Origin: an uncultured Lachnospiraceae bacterium
GTDB taxonomy: Bacteria; Bacillota_A; Clostridia; Lachnospirales; Lachnospiraceae
Assembly (NCBI GenBank): GCA_910587495.1
Contig: CAJUMT010000181.1
Span: forward strand, 1-7,154
DNA length: 7,154 nucleotides
Direction of reading: 5' to 3'
Part shown: in pieces, positions 1 through 5,640 of the stretch
How positions within the stretch are numbered: the first letter of the stretch is position 1
Layout of the letters: every line of letters starts with the position of its first letter
Position numbers and translations under genes: made by a program
The notes under the pieces: model-generated
The model's database searches: none
What the model was told of the DNA's origin: nothing
What the model saw: the letters and a program-made list of their open reading frames with translations, nothing else

Positions 1-22
1 CAATTTTTCCTACATTTAACAT
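1..22 (-). CDS. 5' end of an unidentified gene downstream of ygeX (partial)
   Basis: On the minus strand an ATG at 22-20 opens a frame reading MLNVGKI before leaving the window. An AAAGGAGA Shine-Dalgarno-like element at 42-35 precedes it, and it begins 29 nt after the ygeX stop codon in the same direction, so it is probably the next gene of the ygeX operon. Seven residues are too few to identify a family. In related clusters the neighbours of ygeX are ygeY (peptidase-like), ygeW (carbamoyltransferase-like) and hyuA (hydantoinase/dihydropyrimidinase), so one of these is the likeliest guess from context alone. Confidence 0.55.
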
Positions 23-34
23 AATATCAGTATA

Positions 35-42
35 TCTCCTTT
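35..42 (-). promoter_or_regulatory. Ribosome binding site for the gene starting at 22
   Basis: The minus strand reads AAAGGAGA here, a strong match to the 16S anti-Shine-Dalgarno. It lies about 12-13 nt before the ATG at 22, which is long compared with the usual 5-9 nt. No closer ATG, GTG or TTG is seen. The site lies in the short gap after the ygeX stop and no terminator intervenes, which supports co-transcription with ygeX. Confidence 0.6.
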
Positions 43-51
43 ACTTATTTT

Positions 52-1293
52 TTAATCTGCAAACAATTCTTTAGTGCTTCCGCACAGTCCTTCCCAGGCG
101 ATCTCCCGGTAGCGTTCCGGATCTGTGTCTCCTTCGGAAGAAACCAGGAGCACCTCGGAATCTTTGTTAAGCTTTAATACTTCTTTCAGTTCGCTGTAAG
201 CCGGATTTGTCATCAGAGTATGAACCAGACCTAAGGTAACGGAGCCGGATTCTCCGGAGATCACCCGTTTGTCATTTCCGATCGGCGCGCCGTAAATACG
301 GGTTCCGTTGGCGCTGACCCAGTCCGGGCAGGAGACAAACGCATCGGCGTGATTCCTTAAGATATCCCAGGAAACCGTGTTGGCTTCTCCGCAGGCCAAT
401 CCTGCCATGATCGTAAGCATATCTCCGGTTACGTTAACGCGGCTTCCGTCCGCCTGTAATGCGGAGCGGTACAGGCAGTCTGCCGCGCCGGCTTCCACGA
501 CCACCATGACCGGGGGATTTTCCTGAAAACGATTGGCAAAATAGCCAATGACAGCCCCGGCCAGAGATCCTACGCCTGCCTGAATGAAAATATGAGTGGG
601 GCGGCTGTTATCCGCCTGAAGCTGTCTGTCCGCTTCCAGGGCCAGCGTACCGTAACCTTGCATAATCCAGGTGGGAATCTCTTCATATCCCTCCCAAGCA
701 GTATCCTGGATCATAATTCCCCGTTTGGTTTTGGCGGCTTCTTCCGCAGCCATGCGGACGCAGTCGTCGTAATTCATATCTTCTATGGTGACCGTGGCGT
801 TTTCTTTGGCAATATTTTCCAGGCGTGTTCGGGTGGTGCCCTTTGGCATCCGAACCACACATTTTTGTCCCAGCTTATTGGCGGCCCACGCTACGCCTCG
901 TCCATGGTTTCCGTCGGTGGCGGTAAAAAAAGTAGCCTGCCCAAATGCTTTCCGCAGCTCTTTTGAAGTAAGCACATCATAGGAAATCTCACTGATGTCT
1001 TTCTTGAGTTCTTTTGCGATATGCCTTGCGATGGCATAGGAGCCGCCCAGCACTTTGAAAGCGTTAAGGCCGAACCGGTAGGATTCATCCTTGACATAGA
1101 GGCGCTTTAATCCCAGATATGCGGCCAGGTCAGGTAAAGGCGTTAAAGGAGTTGCCTTGTACTGAGGGAAGCTTTTATGGAAATTTTCCGCTTTTTCCAT
1201 TTCTTTTAAAGACATATAGGAAAGTCTGGCGTCGTCGCTTCCTGGTATGTGGTTAAGGGTCCATTGAATGGGATGTCCTGATGGATTACACAT
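52..1293 (-). CDS. ygeX: 2,3-diaminopropionate ammonia-lyase (YgeX/DpaL), PLP-dependent
   Basis: This cytoplasmic fold-type II PLP enzyme converts 2,3-diaminopropionate to pyruvate and two ammonia. The 413-residue product is close to the family length of about 400. Visible landmarks are KDESYRFGLNAFKVLGG, whose Lys80 is the expected Schiff-base lysine; TATDGNHGRG (127-132), whose Asp127 corresponds to a catalytic aspartate of enterobacterial DpaL; QDTAWEGYEEIPTWIMQGY, whose Asp197 corresponds to the second catalytic aspartate; the glycine-rich phosphate-binding loop QAGVGSLAG (238-246); and IMAGLACGE and ISGESGSV near the C-terminus. The ATG at 1293 has an AAAGGAGGA site 7-8 nt upstream, so the start is secure. 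It is the first gene of a leftward operon divergent from the permease-ssnA-ygfK operon. In a purine cluster it plausibly acts last, turning the residual three-carbon diamine into pyruvate and ammonia. The identification is firm; the pathway role is inferred from context. Confidence 0.95.
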   Translation of the reverse strand: MCNPSGHPIQWTLNHIPGSDDARLSYMSLKEMEKAENFHKSFPQYKATPLTPLPDLAAYLGLKRLYVKDESYRFGLNAFKVLGGSYAIARHIAKELKKDISEISYDVLTSKELRKAFGQATFFTATDGNHGRGVAWAANKLGQKCVVRMPKGTTRTRLENIAKENATVTIEDMNYDDCVRMAAEEAAKTKRGIMIQDTAWEGYEEIPTWIMQGYGTLALEADRQLQADNSRPTHIFIQAGVGSLAGAVIGYFANRFQENPPVMVVVEAGAADCLYRSALQADGSRVNVTGDMLTIMAGLACGEANTVSWDILRNHADAFVSCPDWVSANGTRIYGAPIGNDKRVISGESGSVTLGLVHTLMTNPAYSELKEVLKLNKDSEVLLVSSEGDTDPERYREIAWEGLCGSTKELFAD

Positions 1294-1340
1294 GATATGA
1301 TCCTCCTTTGAGATTGTCTGTTGCTGTCATGACGTTAGAC

Positions 1341-1361
1341 CGACTTGTGAAGTCGCTTCAC
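1341..1361. repeat. Two overlapping perfect inverted repeats at the ygeX transcription start (candidate operator)
   Basis: Positions 1341-1355 read CGACTT-GTG-AAGTCG and 1347-1361 read GTGAAG-TCG-CTTCAC. Each has perfect 6-bp arms around a 3-nt centre, and they share the GTGAAGTCG block, so as RNA they would form mutually exclusive hairpins. The second can be lengthened to 9 pairs (CTT with AAG at 1063 nt-independent positions 1344-1346 and 1363-1365) with one bulged base at 1362. They sit exactly at the predicted +1 region of the ygeX promoter, where a bound repressor would block transcription. The second resembles a CcpA cre box (TGWAANCGNTNWCA) but is one base short and mismatched. The regulator is unknown. 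Confidence 0.5.
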
Positions 1362-1368
1362 TAAGCTC

Positions 1369-1396
1369 ATTATAACAGGAGTTTTTTAAAAAGCAA
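1369..1396 (-). promoter_or_regulatory. Sigma-A-type promoter for ygeX
   Basis: On the minus strand a perfect TATAAT (1374-1369) sits in an extended -10 context (TGTTATAAT). A TTGCTT -35-like hexamer lies at 1396-1391, giving a 16-nt spacer. The predicted transcription start is around 1362, leaving a 5' leader of roughly 70 nt before the ygeX ATG. The flanking DNA at 1381-1440 is strongly A/T-rich, as is common upstream of Firmicute promoters. This is a sequence match only. Confidence 0.62.
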
Positions 1397-1443
1397 TAGA
1401 AAAATGAAAAAATTATTATTATGATAAAAATTTATTATTTTGC

Positions 1444-1472
1444 TTGCATTATGTCAAAAAGGGTGATAAGAT
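1444..1472 (+). promoter_or_regulatory. Candidate promoter for the permease-ssnA-ygfK operon
   Basis: TTGCAT (1444-1449) and TAAGAT (1467-1472) are separated by 17 nt, with a TG at 1464-1465 giving an extended -10 (TGATAAGAT). The -10 matches consensus at four of six positions and the -35 at its TTG core. The predicted start is near 1479, which would leave a leader of about 200 nt before the permease ATG. No better plus-strand candidate was found in the gap, but the call is tentative. Confidence 0.4.
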
Positions 1473-1478
1473 TAAATT

Positions 1479-1502
1479 ACTGAGAACAGTATTTGTACAA
1501 AT
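1479..1502. repeat. Tandem palindromes at the rightward start site (candidate operator)
   Basis: Two 12-bp dyads lie back to back: ACTG-AGAA-CAGT (1479-1490), with 4-bp arms, and ATTTGTACAAAT (1491-1502), a perfect 12-bp palindrome. They begin at the predicted +1 of the rightward promoter, a typical repressor position. The two half-site sequences differ, so they may be sites for different proteins, or the first may be a chance RNA hairpin. I do not recognise the box as PurR, LexA or cre. Confidence 0.42.
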
Positions 1503-1552
1503 TGCACGAGGATAAACGGCGTAACAAAGAGATAAACATGTTCATAGTGCAT

Positions 1553-1564
1553 AAAACCGGTTTT
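1553..1564. repeat. Perfect 12-bp palindrome AAAACCGGTTTT
   Basis: AAAACCGGTTTT is self-complementary over all 12 bases and is followed by one further T, then CGTTTT. It lies in the leader about 75 nt after the predicted rightward start. A gapless palindrome makes a poor RNA hairpin and there is no long GC stem before the T run, so it fits a protein-binding dyad better than an intrinsic terminator. The function is unknown. Confidence 0.38.
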
Positions 1565-1592
1565 TCGTTTTCAGACGACGGAACTTGCTGAT

Positions 1593-1652
1593 CCCGCGGG
1601 TCTTACGAGGACAGATGAACCCCGCAGGAGAGGGCGGCAGAGAAATCGCCGC
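1593..1652 (+). other. Structured leader of the permease mRNA (unidentified)
   Basis: The leader turns GC-rich here and can fold. GCGGG (1596-1600) pairs with CCCGC (1621-1625). Enclosed by it is a small hairpin TCTT-ACG-AGGA (1601-1611). A second stem GCGGC (1634-1638) / GCCGC (1648-1652) has a 9-nt loop and ends just before the AAAGGAGG site at 1658. CCCGCGGG (1593-1600) is also a perfect palindrome and could compete with the first stem. I do not see the conserved core of the purine, PRPP, THF, glycine or molybdenum-cofactor riboswitches. The structure could modulate translation of the permease or of the small ORF at 1615, but it may be incidental. Confidence 0.3.
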
Positions 1653-1686
1653 TTTGGAAAGGAGGAAGAAGGTTAGATTAAAATGA
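1615..1686 (+). CDS. Possible 23-codon leader ORF translationally coupled to the permease
   Basis: An ATG at 1615 opens a 23-codon frame (beginning MNPAGEGG, ending in a basic stretch RRKKVRLK). Its TGA at 1684-1686 overlaps the permease start in an ATGA arrangement typical of translational coupling. A GAGG at 1607-1610 lies 4 nt before the ATG, a weak and close ribosome site. The small ORF would put the strong AAAGGAGG at 1658 inside its own coding sequence, which could help re-initiation at 1683. The peptide resembles nothing known to me. An ATGA overlap alone is common by chance, so this stays speculative. Confidence 0.25.
   Translation: MNPAGEGGREIAALERRKKVRLK
1658..1672 (+). promoter_or_regulatory. 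Ribosome binding region of the permease, unusual spacing
   Basis: The strongest Shine-Dalgarno match, AAAGGAGG (1658-1665), lies 17 nt from the ATG at 1683, too far for ordinary initiation. A weaker AGAAGG (1667-1672) lies 10 nt away and probably sets the start. No alternative start codon sits at the ideal distance from the strong site. The chosen ATG gives an N-terminus that runs into the conserved LALQH segment at the expected distance. Confidence 0.5.
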
Positions 1687-3044
1687 ACAAAAAAGGAAAT
1701 ACATCTGCGCGGCTGTTTGACTTGTACGGAAGGCCGTCCTTAGGGCAGGCGTTTCCGCTGGCGTTACAGCATGTGGCGGCCATGGTAGTAGGATGCGTGA
1801 CCCCTGCGATCATCGTGGCCGGGGCAGGAGGACTTTCGGATGGAGATTCAGTAATACTGATCCAGGCGGCTCTTGTGGTATCGGCGCTTACGACGCTGGT
1901 ACAGCTTTATCCTTTGCGTAAAGGAAAGCTTCAAATAGGTTCCGGGCTCCCTGTAATCATGGGGATCAGCTTTGCTTATGTGCCGACCATGCAGGCGATT
2001 GCCGGGGACTTCGGCGTGGGGAGCATTCTGGGGGCGCAGGTCGTGGGCGGGGTTGTCGCCGTCATAGTAGGGATTTTTATCAAGCAGATCCGAAAGTTTT
2101 TTCCGCCTTTGATCACTGGTACGGTGGTATTCGCCATTGGACTTTCCTTATATCCCACTGCCATCAATTATATGGCGGGCGGCGTGGGAAGCGAGCAGTA
2201 CGGCTCCTTTAAAAACTGGCTGGTGGCGCTGCTGACTCTAATTATTGTGACAGGATTGAACCATTTTGGAAAAGGAATCTGGAAATTATCTTCTATACTG
2301 ATAGGCATGATCGCCGGGTATGCGGTGTCATTGCTTTTGAGAATGATTGATTTTTCTTCGGTGTCCGGGGCATCCTTTTTTCAGGTTCCGCAGCCGCTGT
2401 ATTTTAACATAGTCTTTGAGCCGTCTGCCTGCGTGGCGATTGCCATACTGTTTGCCGTCAACTCTATTCAGGCTATCGGAGATTTTACTGCCGCCACGAC
2501 GGGGGGTCTTGACCGCCTTCCGGAAGATGAGGAATTAAACGGCGGGATCGTGGCATACGGCTGCTGCAATATAGCCGGTGCATTGTTCGGCGGCCTTCCT
2601 ACCGCTACTTTCAGCCAGAATGTGGGGATCGTGTCTTCCACAAAAGTAGTGGCGAAGAGGGTGTTTGGTATGGCGGCAGTCATCCTTTTGGTGGCGGGGC
2701 TGATCCCGAAGTTTTCTTCTGTGCTGCTTACCATACCTGCCTGTGTGCTGGGCGGAGCGACGGTTTCGGTATTTGCCACGTTTGCGATGACAGGTGTAAA
2801 GCTGATCACGGCGGCGCCCATGAATTATAGAAACACCACGATTGTGGGACTTTCGATTGCGCTGGGCATGGGAGTCACACAGGCCAATGAAGCTCTTGCA
2901 GGTTTTCCTGCGTGGGCGACAACGATCTTCGGAAAATCTCCGGTAGTACTGGCTACTATTACAGCAATTATATTGAATCTGATCCTGCCCGGAGAAAATG
3001 AAGAGAAAGATATTGAGATCATGAAGGAGGAAACAGGATGTTGA
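1683..3044 (+). CDS. NCS2-family purine (xanthine/uric acid-type) permease, XanQ-like
   Basis: This is a 453-residue inner-membrane nucleobase:cation symporter, within the usual 430-480 range of the NCS2 family, with about 14 hydrophobic segments. Family marks are PLALQH (His30, matching the TM1 histidine of XanQ), GDFTA in TM8 (Asp267, the counterpart of XanQ Asp276), and the NCS2 signature FSQNVGIVSSTKV with Gln312 and Asn313, the equivalents of XanQ Gln324/Asn325. GGATVSVFATFAMTGVK and the C-terminal ITAIILNLILPGE also resemble XanQ. The TM8 position occupied by the substrate-binding Glu272 in XanQ is Gln263 here (IQAIGD). Its coding end overlaps ssnA by 7 nt, so the two are coupled. Context with ssnA and ygfK favours uric acid or xanthine as substrate, but uracil or another purine cannot be excluded from sequence. 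Confidence 0.9.
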   Translation: MNKKGNTSARLFDLYGRPSLGQAFPLALQHVAAMVVGCVTPAIIVAGAGGLSDGDSVILIQAALVVSALTTLVQLYPLRKGKLQIGSGLPVIMGISFAYVPTMQAIAGDFGVGSILGAQVVGGVVAVIVGIFIKQIRKFFPPLITGTVVFAIGLSLYPTAINYMAGGVGSEQYGSFKNWLVALLTLIIVTGLNHFGKGIWKLSSILIGMIAGYAVSLLLRMIDFSSVSGASFFQVPQPLYFNIVFEPSACVAIAILFAVNSIQAIGDFTAATTGGLDRLPEDEELNGGIVAYGCCNIAGALFGGLPTATFSQNVGIVSSTKVVAKRVFGMAAVILLVAGLIPKFSSVLLTIPACVLGGATVSVFATFAMTGVKLITAAPMNYRNTTIVGLSIALGMGVTQANEALAGFPAWATTIFGKSPVVLATITAIILNLILPGENEEKDIEIMKEETGC

Positions 3045-4369
3045 TAGTAGGAAACGGAAAGGTAATCACAAGAGATCAAAGCCTTCCTTTTTTAGAAAAG
3101 GGTGCGGTAGTTTTGGAAGGGACAAGGATCGCCGAAGTTGGTTCGGATCAGGAGATGAAAGAGAAATACAAAAATGCAGATTACATAGACGCAAAAGGCG
3201 GCGTGATTATGCCTGCGTTTATCAATACGCATGAACATATTTACAGCGCCATGGCGAGGGGGCTTAGTATCAAAGGCTACAATCCAAAAGGGTTCCTCGA
3301 TATTTTAGACGGCCAGTGGTGGACAATTGATCGGCATCTGACCATGGAACAGATCAAATACAGCGCCATGGACACAATCATCTCCGGGATACGAAACGGC
3401 GTCACTACCATTTTTGACCATCATGCCAGTTTCGGGCAGATTCAGGGCAGCTTGTTTACGATTGCGGAGGCGGCAAAAGAGCTTGGGATGCGGGCCTGCC
3501 TGTGTTATGAGGTTTCCGACCGGGACGGCAAAGAGAAGGCCAGAGAATCTGTGATGGAGAACGCGGAATTTATCCGCTATGCGCTGAAAGATGATACGGA
3601 TATGATCGCCGGAATGATGGGAATGCATGCGCAGTTTACTATTTCCGACGAGACTATGGAACTTGCGGCGGCAAATAAGCCAAAGGAAACAGGTTATCAT
3701 ATCCATGTGGCAGAGGGGATTGAGGATCTGCATGACTGCCTGAAAAAATACGGGAAGCGGATCGTGGACCGGCTGATGGACCATGGGATATTAGGAGAGA
3801 AAACATTACTTGGCCACTGCATCTATATCAACACGCATGAGATGGATTTGATCAGGGATACGGACACTATGGTGGTGCATAACCCGGAATCCAATATGGG
3901 TAATGCCTGCGGCTGTCCGCCCACCATGGAGCTGGTAAAGCGGGGGATCATAACCGGGCTTGGAACAGATGGCTATACCCATGATATGACGGAATCCTTT
4001 AAGGTGGCAAATGTGCTTCACAAACATCATCTGTGCGACGCCAACGCGGCCTGGGGAGAAGTACCCAAAATGTTATTTGAAAATAACGCGGTGATTGCCA
4101 ACCGGTATTTTGAGGCGCCTTTAGGCGTGTTAAAGCCGGGAGCTGCGGCGGACGTGATCGTGGTGGATTACGACCCGCCTACCAGATTGGACGAGACCAA
4201 CTGCAACGGACATATTTTGTTTGGTATGACCGGCAGGGACGTGGTCACCACCATCGGAAACGGAAAAGTCCTTATGAAAGACCGGGAACTGAAAGTGGCA
4301 GATGCAAAAGAAGTGATGGCAAAATGCAGGGAAGCTTCTGCGAAGCTTTGGAAGAGTATTAACGGATAG
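3038..4369 (+). CDS. ssnA: SsnA, putative metal-dependent aminohydrolase of purine catabolism
   Basis: This 443-residue cytoplasmic amidohydrolase-superfamily protein belongs to the chlorohydrolase/cytosine-deaminase-like group. Metal-site motifs are all present: NTHEHIYSAMARG with His65 and His67, YHIHVAEG with His221/His223 and Glu226, LGHCIYI with His260, and GLGTDGYTHDM with Asp311. The middle segment TTIFDHHASF and the late HILFGMTG closely resemble enterobacterial SsnA. Family knowledge predicts hydrolysis of a C-N bond in a nitrogen heterocycle. Within this cluster the substrate is presumably a reduced purine intermediate, which is inference. The ATG at 3038 lies within the end of the permease gene and is preceded by AAGGAGG (3024-3030) at 7-nt spacing, a strong site. 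ygfK follows after 11 nt. No broken motif or frameshift is seen. Confidence 0.92.
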   Translation: MLIVGNGKVITRDQSLPFLEKGAVVLEGTRIAEVGSDQEMKEKYKNADYIDAKGGVIMPAFINTHEHIYSAMARGLSIKGYNPKGFLDILDGQWWTIDRHLTMEQIKYSAMDTIISGIRNGVTTIFDHHASFGQIQGSLFTIAEAAKELGMRACLCYEVSDRDGKEKARESVMENAEFIRYALKDDTDMIAGMMGMHAQFTISDETMELAAANKPKETGYHIHVAEGIEDLHDCLKKYGKRIVDRLMDHGILGEKTLLGHCIYINTHEMDLIRDTDTMVVHNPESNMGNACGCPPTMELVKRGIITGLGTDGYTHDMTESFKVANVLHKHHLCDANAAWGEVPKMLFENNAVIANRYFEAPLGVLKPGAAADVIVVDYDPPTRLDETNCNGHILFGMTGRDVVTTIGNGKVLMKDRELKVADAKEVMAKCREASAKLWKSING

Positions 4370-4380
4370 GGGGAAAAGAT

Positions 4381-5640
4381 ATGAGCGATATTATGACAAG
4401 TATGAGTTTTGAGCAGCTTTTACGCTGGGTTCGGACGGAACATGACAAAAGCGGCGCCGTATTCGGAGTACGCAGACCTTATGTTGCAAATCCTGAGAAT
4501 ACCCAGACTATATTTGGCCGGAAACTGGAAACGCCGCTGGGACCCGCCGCAGGACCGAACAGCCAGCTTGCGCAGAATATTGTAGCAGCTTACTATGCCG
4601 GAAGCCGTTTTTTTTGAACTGAAAACGGTGCAGATCATGGATGGGGCAGAACTTGCGGCCTGTGTGAATAAACCATGCATTAAAGCGGACGACGAGTGTT
4701 ACAACTGCGAGTGGTCTACAGAGCTTTATGTGCCCCAGGCGCAGGAGGAATATATTAAAGCGTGGTTTTTGCTGGCGTTTCTGGCGAAGGAATACGGACT
4801 GGGAAGTATGGACGGGTTTCAGTTTAATATCAGTGTAGGCTATGACCTGGCCGGTATCAAGTCTGAAAAGATTGATGCTTTTATCGAAAATATGAAGGAC
4901 GCAGGACAGACGGATACATACAAAGAATGCAGGGAAGTCCTTCTTGCCCATGCGGAAGAATTTCAGCATATGACAAAGGAAGATATTGAAGAGATTTCTC
5001 CCAGGATATGCAATTCCGCCACTATATCCACCCTCCATGGCTGTCCGCCGCAGGAAATCGAGAGTATTGCCAATCACCTGCTGACGGAAAAGAAGATGCA
5101 TACCTTTATCAAATGTAATCCTACTTTGCTGGGTTATGAGTTTGCGAGAGAGACCCTGGATAGTATGGGGTATGATTATATTGCTTTCGGCAGGTTTCAT
5201 TTTGAGGACGACCTGCAGTATAAAGACGCGATACCTATGCTGCAGCGGCTGATGGAGCTGTCCGGGAAGTTGGGGTTGGAATTTGGTGTGAAGATCACCA
5301 ATACTTTTCCGGTGGATGCAAAGGCGGGGGAACTGCCCAGCGAAGAAATGTATATGTCCGGAAAATCTCTCTATCCCATTTCGATTGCACTGGCGGCAAG
5401 ACTGTCCCGTGATTTTGACGGAAAGCTGAGGATCGCCTATTCCGGCGGCGCGGATGCCTTTAACATACGAGGGATCATAGGCGCAGGGGTATGGCCTGTT
5501 ACGATGGCTACTTCTTTATTAAAACCCGGCGGTTATCAGAGGATGAAGCAGGTGGCGGAAGCCGTGGATGAAATGGGTATGAAACCCTTTACGGGCATTG
5601 ATGTAAAAGCGCTTGATCAGACGGCGAAGGATGCCGTTGC
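4381..5640 (+). other. YgfK N-terminal flavin-binding barrel-like domain
   Basis: Residues 1 to about 420 of the joined protein resemble the TIM-barrel fold of dihydroorotate/dihydropyrimidine dehydrogenases. Landmarks are TPLGPAAGPNSQLAQN (51-66), ELKTVQ directly after the first frame change, FNISVGYDLAGIK, STLHGCPPQEIE at the place where DHOD-type enzymes carry their catalytic N-x-S-C-P loop, and FIKCNPTLLGYEF. EEMYMSGKSLYPIS and YSGGADAFNIRGIIGAG follow, the latter resembling the FMN-phosphate loop. By analogy this domain would carry the flavin that hands electrons to the substrate. The substrate itself cannot be read from the sequence. Confidence 0.7.

Noticed and set aside
592..966. Plus-strand open frame of 124 codons opposite ygeX
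   Set aside because: It overlaps the catalytic core of ygeX on the other strand. Its translation has no family features.
1511..1537. Direct repeat GATAAAC (1511-1517 and 1531-1537), 20 bp apart
   Set aside because: A 7-base exact repeat is expected by chance in a region of this length and A/T content.
1551..1570. Intrinsic terminator at AAAACCGGTTTTT
   Set aside because: The palindrome has no loop, only a 4-bp GC core, and no stable stem before the T run. It is better viewed as a DNA dyad.
1479..1682. Known purine (xanthine/guanine) riboswitch before the permease
   Set aside because: The leader is long enough, but I cannot find the conserved three-way-junction core sequence or a terminator/antiterminator pair.
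1294..1682. Sigma-54 promoter, as seen near some enterobacterial yge genes
   Set aside because: No TGGCAC-N5-TTGC-like element was found on either strand of the gap.
3305..3784. Minus-strand open frame of 159 codons opposite ssnA
   Set aside because: It is antisense to the metal-site region of ssnA and has no recognisable domain or start signal.
4508..5200. Long minus-strand open frame (230 codons) opposite ygfK
   Set aside because: It lies antisense to strongly conserved ygfK coding sequence, has no ribosome site that I can see, and its translation resembles no family. It is a shadow of the real gene.
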